64,000 bases of DNA, taken from contig DASVQN010000007.1 in the NCBI GenBank assembly GCA_036389155.1, positions 1 through 64,000 on the forward strand, in the 5' to 3' direction. The notes below the pieces were generated by a model, which was not told where the DNA came from, ran no database searches, and saw only the letters and a program-made list of their open reading frames with translations. This DNA is from CADCVT01 sp036389155 (GTDB taxonomy: Bacteria; Actinomycetota; Thermoleophilia; Solirubrobacterales; Solirubrobacteraceae). Of the stretch, positions 57,798-64,000 are shown piece after piece (position 1 is the first letter of the stretch; the number at the start of each line of letters is the position of its first letter). Both the position numbers and the translations under genes were made by a program.

Positions 57798-59782
57798 GCG
57801 GAGACCTCCTGGAGGGACGCGCTCGCCACGGCCGCGATGTTGTCGGCGGTCCGGCTGGCGAGCGCCATGATCGTGATCATCGGGTTGGTGCCGCTGGGCG
57901 TCGGGAACGCGGACGCGTCGCCGATCCACACGCCCTCGACGTCGTGCAGCTGGCCGCGCGGGCTCGCGACGCTGGTCTGCGGGTCGCGGCCCATGCGGCA
58001 CGTGCCCATCTGGTGGGCGGCGAACAGCGTGAAGCCGCCGGCGCGGATCGGGATCCGCTGCAGGCGCGCGATGAAGGCGTCGAGGTCGTCCCCGATGCGC
58101 CACGTCGGCTGGCCCTGCGCGAGCCCGTAGATGCGCCGCGCGCCGGCCGCGTGGTGCAGGCGGACCTGCGCCTCCAGCGCGCGGTGCGTGTGCGCGACGT
58201 CGAGCGGGTCGGTCATCGAGTACCACGGCACCGCCATGCCGTTCTCGTCGATGGTCACCCGCCCGTGCCCGTGGTCGCGCACGAGCCCGATGAACGTCGC
58301 CGCGTTCGCGAACTCCGCCATCGACTGCTTGTGCTCCTGCGCCGTGGCGAAGGGCACCGCGGAAGCGCCGAGCGCGGTCGTGTACTGCACGCCCTCGATC
58401 AGGAAGCCGTAGCCGCCGTCGACGTTGGCGAACTCGTTGACCAGCCCCGCGTGCGGCGGGCCCCACCACGACTGCATGTCCTCGCCGTAGTCGCCGATCG
58501 TCGCCGTGCACGGGTGCAGGCGCAGGTAGTCGCCGACCGCCGGGCCGCCGATGCCCGAGCGCAGCAGCAGCGCGGGCGACTCCAGGGCACCGGCCGCGAC
58601 GACGACGTGCGGCGCGCGCACCGTGACCTTGACTGGCGGCCTGGACGGGTCGAGGCGATCCGACCACGTCGCCTCGACGCCCGCGGCGCGGCCGTTCTCC
58701 ACGATCACGCGCTCGGCCCAGCACTGCGTGACGACCTCCGCGCCGTGGTCGACCGCGTCCTGCAGGTAGGTCTTGAGCGTCCCCTGCTTCGCGCCCGACT
58801 GATCGCCGAAGCCCATGTAGCCGGCCATCGCCGGGTCGTGCTTGGCGCGGTCCCAGTTGCGGGTGACGGTGTCGAAGTTCCAGCCCAGCGCGTCGGCGCC
58901 GCGCTTCATCGCCTGCTGAGGCTTGTTGAGCTCCGAGCAGTCGCCGTTCACGCTCAGCCGCTGCCAGACCCCGTCGAGGTGGCGGTCGAACGCGTCCGTG
59001 GCGACGTCCTCCAGCCCGTGCTCGCCGGCCCACTGCTCGCGCACCCAGTCCTTCGTGCGCAGCGAGTTCGTCCAGTTGATCGTCGTCCCGCCGCCCAGGC
59101 AGAAGCCGGCCTGGAGGGTGACGTTCATGTCGCCGGTGGGCGTCGGGCCGCCGCGCCAGTAGAGGTTCTGGTGCGCCCAGACCTCGACCTGGTTGAAGTC
59201 GGCCTCGTTGAAGTAGCCGCCGGCCTCGAGCACGACCACCTTCATGCCGCGCTCGGCGAGCCTGGCCGCGATGACCCCGCCGCCGGCGCCGGAGCCGACG
59301 ACGACCGCGTCGGCCTCGATCGTCGTGTCGCTCGCCGGCACGAGCGGCTCGATCGGCTTCGGAACGTCCGGGGTGGGGGAGATCGGGCCGGGGTAGCCGA
59401 GGACCTGCCAGTTGGGGTTCTGGCCCGTCGTCTCGTCCACGAGCCCGTAGGCGAAGAAGAGCGTGAGCGCGCGCAGCGCGCCGACCCCGAACGCCGCGTC
59501 GCGCGAGGCGAGCTGGAGGTTCAGCAGGAGCTGCTCGCGGGAGAGCTGGGACGCGCCGTTGAACCCCTGCTCGGCGAGCGCGTCGAGCAGCTGCTGCAGG
59601 CCCGCCTTCTGGTCGGGCGGCATGAGGTCGAGCGCCTGGCCGATCGCCTCGTCGACGCCGACGTCGGTGGCCGATCGCGCCCAGAACCCAGTCGGGTCCG
59701 GCTCGTGCTGGATCGACGGGACGATCGTGTCGCACAGCTCGCGCAACGTCTGGCGCTGCACGTCGGTCAAGGCTTCGGGCAT
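57794..59782 (-). CDS. GMC-family FAD-dependent oxidoreductase (long-chain alcohol oxidase-like)
   Basis: A 662-residue GMC oxidoreductase. An N-terminal 150-residue helical part (gluconate 2-dehydrogenase subunit 3-like) precedes the FAD loop VVVGSGAGGGVIAARLAERG, GFCLGGGTTINWTN, the C-terminal AAHQMGTCRMG and GTNPMITIMALA. This architecture is that of plant-type long-chain fatty alcohol oxidases. It oxidises an alcohol to the aldehyde taken by the next enzyme. The start is followed by a good GMC length; TerC ends 45 bases upstream. Confidence 0.9.
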   Translation of the reverse strand: MPEALTDVQRQTLRELCDTIVPSIQHEPDPTGFWARSATDVGVDEAIGQALDLMPPDQKAGLQQLLDALAEQGFNGASQLSREQLLLNLQLASRDAAFGVGALRALTLFFAYGLVDETTGQNPNWQVLGYPGPISPTPDVPKPIEPLVPASDTTIEADAVVVGSGAGGGVIAARLAERGMKVVVLEAGGYFNEADFNQVEVWAHQNLYWRGGPTPTGDMNVTLQAGFCLGGGTTINWTNSLRTKDWVREQWAGEHGLEDVATDAFDRHLDGVWQRLSVNGDCSELNKPQQAMKRGADALGWNFDTVTRNWDRAKHDPAMAGYMGFGDQSGAKQGTLKTYLQDAVDHGAEVVTQCWAERVIVENGRAAGVEATWSDRLDPSRPPVKVTVRAPHVVVAAGALESPALLLRSGIGGPAVGDYLRLHPCTATIGDYGEDMQSWWGPPHAGLVNEFANVDGGYGFLIEGVQYTTALGASAVPFATAQEHKQSMAEFANAATFIGLVRDHGHGRVTIDENGMAVPWYSMTDPLDVAHTHRALEAQVRLHHAAGARRIYGLAQGQPTWRIGDDLDAFIARLQRIPIRAGGFTLFAAHQMGTCRMGRDPQTSVASPRGQLHDVEGVWIGDASAFPTPSGTNPMITIMALASRTADNIAAVASASLQEVSA

Positions 59783-59827
59783 GCCCGGACGCTCCCTCTC
59801 TCACCCTCGTTCGACAGGGTGTCGAGC

Positions 59828-60805
59828 TTAGTCCGTCCCGCTCTGCTCGGCGCCGCGACGCCGGCTGCGCAGGAGCGAAGCGGCGATCGCCGTCCCCATG
59901 ACCAGGACGATGACGCCGAGCGAGATCCCGATCCCGACGTGGACGAGCTCGATGAGCATGAACTTCGCGCCGATGAAGACCAGGATCAACGCGAGGCCGA
60001 CGTCGAGGTAGACGAACCGGTCGCGGGCGCCGGCGAGGAGGAAGTACATCGAGCGCAGGCCGACCAGCGCCAGCGCGGTCGCGGAGAACACGATGAACGG
60101 CTCGCGCGTGACGCCGAAGATCGCCGGGATGGAGTCGACGGCGAAGATGACGTCGCTTGCCTCGATGACGACGAGCACGGCGAGCATCGGCGTCGCGTAC
60201 CACCGCCGCAGGATCGGCGCGCGCGGCGGCCGCTCGGCCTGGGGAACCTCGTCCGCGGGCACGAACAGGTGCGCCTCGGAGATGTGCGACGTCGTCGGGA
60301 CCGCCCGGCGCAGCAGCCTGACGACGCGGCTGTTCTGCGGGTCGGGGTCCTCGCGCCCGCGCAGCATGCGGATGCCGCTGAAGAGCAGCAGCGCGCCGAA
60401 CACGTAGACGACCCACTCGAAGCGCGCGAGCAGCTCGGACCCGGCCGCGACGAACGCGCCGCGCAGGACGAGCGCGCCGAAGATGCCGTAGAAGAGGACG
60501 CGGTGCTGGTAGGCCGCCGGGACGGCGAACGCGCTGAAGATGAGCGCCCAGACGAACACGTTGTCGAGCGACAGCGAGTACTCGAGCAGGTAGCCCGCGA
60601 AGAACTCCTCCGCGATGTGCCCGCCTTCGATGATCCCGAGCGCGATGCCGAAGGCGACGCTGACGGCGACGAACCCGGTGGTCGACCACGCGGCGTTGCG
60701 CATCGAGACCTCGTGCGCGCCGCGGTGCAGCACGAGGAGGTCGATCAGGAGGAGCACGACGATCCCGCCCGCGAGCGCCGCCCAGGCGGCGAGAGTCGGC
60801 TCCAT
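59828..60805 (-). CDS. TerC/Alx-family membrane protein
   Basis: A 325-residue polytopic membrane protein with about nine helices, and the metal-binding family motifs LSLDNVFVWALIF and SDVIFAVDSIPAIFG. TerC/Alx proteins export manganese or other metals and in some bacteria affect tellurite resistance and exported-protein metalation. The internal ATG (MEPTLAAW) is preferred; the 16-codon extension is Pro/Ala-rich. Two charged loops separate helix groups. No riboswitch is seen in the gap before it. Confidence 0.88.
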   Translation of the reverse strand: MEPTLAAWAALAGGIVVLLLIDLLVLHRGAHEVSMRNAAWSTTGFVAVSVAFGIALGIIEGGHIAEEFFAGYLLEYSLSLDNVFVWALIFSAFAVPAAYQHRVLFYGIFGALVLRGAFVAAGSELLARFEWVVYVFGALLLFSGIRMLRGREDPDPQNSRVVRLLRRAVPTTSHISEAHLFVPADEVPQAERPPRAPILRRWYATPMLAVLVVIEASDVIFAVDSIPAIFGVTREPFIVFSATALALVGLRSMYFLLAGARDRFVYLDVGLALILVFIGAKFMLIELVHVGIGISLGVIVLVMGTAIAASLLRSRRRGAEQSGTD

Positions 60806-60882
60806 GGGGATTCCCGCTACCCCTGCGGCTGCGGGCGGACACCGCGAGGGCACGCAGACTTATGGTGCGTTTGCCGTCGATT

Positions 60883-60897
60883 CGGTTCGGGGAACCG
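60883..60897. promoter_or_regulatory. perfect inverted repeat upstream of the STAS gene
   Basis: Arms CGGTTC and GAACCG with a 3-base loop, 10 bases before the STAS ATG and about 80 bases from the TerC start. It could be an operator or a leader hairpin affecting translation. Confidence 0.35.
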
Positions 60898-60907
60898 CAT
60901 CGAGGCA

Positions 60908-61249
60908 ATGACGAAGCTCGACGCCGCACCGGGCCACGTCCCGACGATCGCGCCCGCGGGCGCGCTGGACCTCGCCACCAGCCGTGGGCTGCAGTCGCGC
61001 CTGTCCGAGCTCGCCGGTGAGACCGGCCAGGACGCGATCCTCGACCTGTCGAACGTGTCCTTCATCGACTCCGTCGGGCTCGGGGTCGTGCTGAAGGCCG
61101 CCAGCCGGTTCCACCGGCAGGCCAAGCGGCTGCTGATCGTCGCCCCGCCGGGGCCGGTCGGGCGCATCTTCGAGTTCGCCGGCGTGACCGACCGCCTCCC
61201 GGTGGTCGAGACCGTCGACGAGGCTCGCGCGGTCATCCGCCACGGCTAG
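60908..61249 (+). CDS. STAS-domain anti-sigma factor antagonist
   Basis: A 113-residue SpoIIAA/RsbV-type protein with APAGALDLATSRGLQSRL and the phosphorylatable serine in LSNVSFIDSVGLGVVLKA. Such proteins sequester an anti-sigma kinase when unphosphorylated. No kinase or sigma gene is adjacent. The ATG has GAGG very close upstream (2 bases away), a weak site. Confidence 0.88.
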   Translation: MTKLDAAPGHVPTIAPAGALDLATSRGLQSRLSELAGETGQDAILDLSNVSFIDSVGLGVVLKAASRFHRQAKRLLIVAPPGPVGRIFEFAGVTDRLPVVETVDEARAVIRHG

Positions 61250-61261
61250 GCTCAGCGGCCC

Positions 61262-61873
61262 GTGGCCGCCGACCCCTTCGCCGTCCTCGGCGTCGACCCG
61301 GGCGCCCCGCTCGACGACGTCACCGCGAGCTACCGCAGGCTGGCCAAGCGGTTCCATCCCGACCGCGGCCAGGGCGACGCCCGCCGCATGGCGGAGATCA
61401 ACGTCGCGTACGAGATGCTGCGCAGCGACGCGTGGCAGGCACGCAAGCGGCCGACCGGACCGGCACGACCGGCCGCGCCCGCCCCGCCTGCCGCCCGCGC
61501 GCGCCGCGTCGCCGGCTCGTGGCTGCCCGAGCCGGTCCGCCGCGCGCTCGGCCCGGAGCTGCTCGCGGCGCTGCGCGACCGCGAGGACGTCGTGCTCGTC
61601 ACCCCGGCCTCCGCGTGGGCGAGCCCGCAGGCGCTGCTGGCGGTGACCGACCGGCGGCTGCTCTGGCTGCTCGACGACGCCGTCACGGGCCGCGTGCGGT
61701 CGATCGACTTCGGCGCGATCGCCGACGTGGCGACACGCCTGGCCTGGCCGCGGCGCCGGCACGCCGTCCTGCGCGTCGAGCGGCGCAACGGGCGCCGCCC
61801 CCTCTCCTTCACCGAGCTCCGACCGGAGACGGCCGAGGCGATCGCCGCGCACGTGCGCGCCGCGCGCGCGTAG
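61262..61873 (+). CDS. J-domain protein with a C-terminal PH-like domain
   Basis: A 203-residue protein. Residues 1-55 form a J-domain: DPFAVLGVDPGAPLDDVTASYRRL and the HPD tripeptide in KRFHPDRG. A Pro/Ala/Arg-rich linker leads to a beta-rich C-terminal domain (VLVTPASAWASPQALLAVTDRRLLWLLDD, ending LSFTELRPETAEAI) resembling bacterial PH/YokE-like domains. It may deliver Hsp70 to a membrane or client; the fusion is unusual. GTG start 12 bases after the STAS gene. Confidence 0.75.
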   Translation: MAADPFAVLGVDPGAPLDDVTASYRRLAKRFHPDRGQGDARRMAEINVAYEMLRSDAWQARKRPTGPARPAAPAPPAARARRVAGSWLPEPVRRALGPELLAALRDREDVVLVTPASAWASPQALLAVTDRRLLWLLDDAVTGRVRSIDFGAIADVATRLAWPRRRHAVLRVERRNGRRPLSFTELRPETAEAIAAHVRAARA

Positions 61874-61885
61874 GGTGCGCGGGCG

Positions 61886-62281
61886 ATGAGCGAGGAGTTC
61901 CGCCACCGGCTGCGCGTGCGCTACGGCGAGTGCGACCCGCAGGGCGTCGTGTACTTCGCGCGCTACCCGGAGTACGTCGACATCGGGATGACGGCGCTGT
62001 GGCGCGAGCGCATCCGCCCGTACAACGAGATGGTCGAGGCGGGCAGCGACATGGTCGTCGCCGAGCTGACGCTGCGCTACCGCGGCTCGGCGCTGTTCGA
62101 CGACGAGATCGACGTCGTGATCGCCGTCGAGCGCCTCGGCGAGACGTCCCTGACCTGCGCGTGCCGGATCGAGCGAGACGGCGACGTCCTCGTCGAGGGC
62201 TCGATCCGCCAGGTCTGCATCGACCCCGCGACGAAGGCGAAGAAGCCGCTGCCGGCCGACGTCCGCGCCGCGCTGGCCTGA
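61886..62281 (+). CDS. 4HBT-family acyl-CoA thioesterase
   Basis: A 131-residue hotdog thioesterase with RVRYGECDPQGVVYFARYPEYVD, the 4-hydroxybenzoyl-CoA thioesterase signature with catalytic Asp, and ELTLRYRGSALFDDEIDVVI. It hydrolyses acyl-CoA; chain preference is unknown. It precedes the CTG-started kinase gene by 10 bases and could share its transcript. Confidence 0.88.
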   Translation: MSEEFRHRLRVRYGECDPQGVVYFARYPEYVDIGMTALWRERIRPYNEMVEAGSDMVVAELTLRYRGSALFDDEIDVVIAVERLGETSLTCACRIERDGDVLVEGSIRQVCIDPATKAKKPLPADVRAALA

Positions 62282-62285
62282 GGGG
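62280..62285 (+). promoter_or_regulatory. Shine-Dalgarno supporting a CTG start
   Basis: GAGGGG lies 6 bases before the CTG at 62292, the only plausible start of the HipA-like gene. Confidence 0.6.
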
Positions 62286-62291
62286 CGAGCG

Positions 62292-63023
62292 CTGAGCGTC
62301 ACCGCGACCCGCTACGTCACGCCCCTCCGCGAGGGCGGCTCCCTGCCCGGCCTCGTCGAGGCCGACGACGACGGGCTCTACGTCGTCAAGTTCCGCGGCG
62401 CCGGGCAGGGGGCGAAGGCGCTCGTCGCGGAGGTGCTCGTCGGCGAGCTCGCCCGCGCGCTCGGGTTCCCGGTGCCGGAGCTGGTGATCGTCGAGCTCGA
62501 CGCCGCGCTGGGCGCGGCCGAGCCCGATCCGGAGATCCAGGACCTCATCACGGCGTCGGCGGGGCGCAACCTCGGCGTCGACTTCCTGCCGGGCGCGCTG
62601 GCGTTCGACGAGAAGACCGCGCGCGGTCTCACGCCGCAGTGGTGCGCCGACGTCGTGTGGCTCGACGCGCTGACGACGAACGTCGACCGCACGCCGCGCA
62701 ACCCGAACCTGCTCGTGTGGCACGGCCGGACGTGGCTCATCGACCACGGCGCGGCGCTCTACCTGCAGCACGGCGCCGACGACCTGCCCGCCCTGGCAGA
62801 GCGCCCGTTCCCGGGCATCGCCGACCACGTCCTGCTGCCGCACGCGGGCTCGATCCTCGAGGCGCACAAGCGGCTGTCCGCGCGGGCGGAGGCAGCGCTG
62901 CCGGGCGCCGCCGCGCTCGTCCCCGACGACTGGGTGGGCGACGTCGCGCCGTACGTCGAGTACCTGCGCCGCCGGCTGGCGTGGGGCGGCTTCGCGGAGG
63001 AGGCCGAGCGTGCAAGGCCGTAG
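62292..63023 (+). CDS. HipA-like kinase-domain protein
   Basis: A 243-residue protein with a HipA-type kinase core: a lysine in YVVKFRGAGQG, a helix Glu in AEVLVGELA, the catalytic-loop-like NVDRTPRNPN and the metal DxG-like IDHG. It is the single-domain HipA-like protein that often precedes a DUF3037 gene. No ATG, GTG or TTG exists in frame before the conserved kinase N-terminus; GTG 62433 would delete the lysine. A CTG with an ideal Shine-Dalgarno is proposed. It overlaps the next gene by 14 bases. Function unknown. Confidence 0.82.
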   Translation: MSVTATRYVTPLREGGSLPGLVEADDDGLYVVKFRGAGQGAKALVAEVLVGELARALGFPVPELVIVELDAALGAAEPDPEIQDLITASAGRNLGVDFLPGALAFDEKTARGLTPQWCADVVWLDALTTNVDRTPRNPNLLVWHGRTWLIDHGAALYLQHGADDLPALAERPFPGIADHVLLPHAGSILEAHKRLSARAEAALPGAAALVPDDWVGDVAPYVEYLRRRLAWGGFAEEAERARP

Positions 63024-64000
63024 CGCGTTCCAGTACGCGGTCCTGCGCGTCGTGCCGAACCTCGAGCGCGGCGAGTTCGTCAACGCCGGCGTCGTCGTGT
63101 TCTGCCGCCAGCTGCGGTTCCTCGAGGCGCGGGTCTCGCTCGACGAGGGGCGGCTGCTCGCGCTGGCGCCGGGTGCCGACACGGCCGCAATCCGGGCCCA
63201 GCTGGAGGGGCTCGCCGCCACCGCGGCCGGCGACCCGTCGGCGGGCGCGATCGCGCGGATGGAGCAGTCCGAGCGCTTCCACTGGCTCGCCGCGCCGTCG
63301 TCGACCGTGATCCAGCCCGGGCCGATCCACACCGGCCTGTGCGAGGAGCCGCGCGCGCTCCTGGACCGCCTGTTCCGCACGCTCGTCCTCGCCCCGCTCG
63401 CGGCGATGCGCCGGGAGTACCTGTCGGAGGAGCTCGACGAGGCCGCGCTCCCCCCGACCTGGCTCGAGCAGTTCCGCCGCTGGTTCGGCGAGGCGGCCGG
63501 GGTCGTGGGGGAGCCGAACGCGCTCGTGCTCGCGACGGCGAGCGCGGCGGGCGCGCCGAGCGGCCGCGTCGTCCTGCTCAAGGGCGTCGACGAGCGCGGC
63601 TTCACGGTGTTCACGAACCGGGCCTCGCGCAAGGGCCGCGAGGCGGCCGAGAACCCGCGCGCCGCGCTCGTCTTCCCGTGGGTCGCGATGGAGCGCCAGG
63701 TCGTCGTCACCGGCACGATCGAGCCGGTCCCGGACGGCGAGTCCGACGCGTACTTCACCTCGCGCCCGCGCGGCGCGCAGCTCTCGGCGCTCGCCTCGCC
63801 GCAGTCCTCCGTCGTGCCGTCGCGCGACGAGCTCGAGCGCCTGCGCGCGGAGGCCGAGGCCGCGCATCCGGAGGGCACCGCGATCCCGCGCCCGCCGCAC
63901 TGGGGCGGCCTGCGCCTCGATCCCGACGCGGTGGAGTTCTGGCAGGGTCGCCCGGACCGCCTGCACGACCGCCTGCGCTACCGCCGGGAAGGTGAGGCGT
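63010..64000 (+). CDS. DUF3037 domain fused in frame to a pyridoxamine 5'-phosphate oxidase (incomplete at right edge)
   Basis: One uninterrupted frame of at least 330 codons from a GTG to the window edge. Residues 1-130 are DUF3037 (FQYAVLRVVPNLERGEFVNAGVVV, ending LDRLFRTLVLAPLAA). From about residue 133 (MRREYLSEEL) a PdxH domain follows: LEQFRRWFGEA, GRVVLLKGVDERGF, VFTNRASRKGREAAENPRAALVFPW and near the edge WQGRPDRLHDRLRYRR, matching the PdxH C-terminus. No stop lies between them. The ATG at 63406 could allow separate PdxH translation. The usual partner is the HipA-like kinase just upstream. PdxH makes PLP from pyridoxamine/pyridoxine phosphate with FMN. Confidence 0.85.
   Translation, partial: MQGRSAFQYAVLRVVPNLERGEFVNAGVVVFCRQLRFLEARVSLDEGRLLALAPGADTAAIRAQLEGLAATAAGDPSAGAIARMEQSERFHWLAAPSSTVIQPGPIHTGLCEEPRALLDRLFRTLVLAPLAAMRREYLSEELDEAALPPTWLEQFRRWFGEAAGVVGEPNALVLATASAAGAPSGRVVLLKGVDERGFTVFTNRASRKGREAAENPRAALVFPWVAMERQVVVTGTIEPVPDGESDAYFTSRPRGAQLSALASPQSSVVPSRDELERLRAEAEAAHPEGTAIPRPPHWGGLRLDPDAVEFWQGRPDRLHDRLRYRREGEA

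Noticed and set aside
62639..63310. Plus-strand frame of 223 codons across the HipA/DUF3037 junction
   Set aside because: Out of frame with both recognised proteins and Arg/Pro/Ala-rich.

Overview
The window is a very GC-rich, densely coded chromosomal segment. It most likely comes from an actinobacterium of the Solirubrobacterales/Thermoleophilia type (Conexibacter, Solirubrobacter or Patulibacter relatives). This is inferred from the MurT/GatD lipid II amidation pair, a glucosyl-3-phosphoglycerate synthase, an RpoD-like sigma factor with a short region 1.1, large LuxR-type ATPases, and several secreted proteins ending in the Lys/Arg-rich CGVR tail or Ala/Gly/Arg-rich beta-sandwich domains I associate with that group. 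I found no rRNA, tRNA, CRISPR array, insertion sequence or phage gene. Many genes overlap by 4 bases (ATGA or GTGA), and many convergent pairs share their stop codons.

Layout. 1-4.9 kb: VOC enzyme, secreted CsgG-like protein, epimerase plus metallophosphoesterase, membrane protein. 4.9-8.4 kb: an accessory island with an OLD-family ATPase/TOPRIM nuclease, a DUF1508 protein, a 92-residue protein and about 800 bases without a convincing gene. 8.4-12.2 kb: osmoprotectant ABC transporter operon ending in dut. 12.3-14.5 kb: CHASE histidine kinase with a response regulator. 14.5-20.3 kb: a secreted protein, then a cell-envelope operon (HAD phosphatase, lipid kinase, MurT, a methyltransferase, GatD). 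20.3-31.2 kb: housekeeping and stress genes (cyclophilin, patatin, GST-like protein, Tag glycosylase, superoxide dismutase, GpgS, two sigma factors, TetR). 31.2-45.4 kb: RecQ-phosphoribosyltransferase fusion, sialidase-like and 14-repeat propeller secreted proteins, LuxR ATPase, DsbA-like protein, RNase II-type protein. 45.5-52.1 kb: a MerR-like regulator and two paralogous secreted metallopeptidase-like proteins with one versus five Ig-like repeats. 52-60.8 kb: GNAT, NUDIX, SGNH hydrolase, an alcohol/aldehyde oxidation operon (GMC oxidoreductase, aldehyde dehydrogenase, DUF2855) and TerC. 60.9-64 kb: STAS protein, J-domain protein, thioesterase, and a HipA-like kinase followed by a DUF3037-PdxH fusion that runs off the right edge.

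The best candidates for undescribed biology are: (i) the OLD, DUF1508 and 92-residue operon, a possible defence module; (ii) the HipA-like kinase with DUF3037 fused in frame to a pyridoxamine phosphate oxidase; (iii) a methyltransferase wedged between murT and gatD, with a MurT zinc ribbon missing its fourth cysteine; (iv) three genes (dut, tag, the HipA-like kinase) with no ATG, GTG or TTG in a usable position, all apparently starting at CTG; and (v) a 41-base inverted repeat covering both start codons of a divergent pair. All family assignments are from reading motifs by eye; no searches were run.
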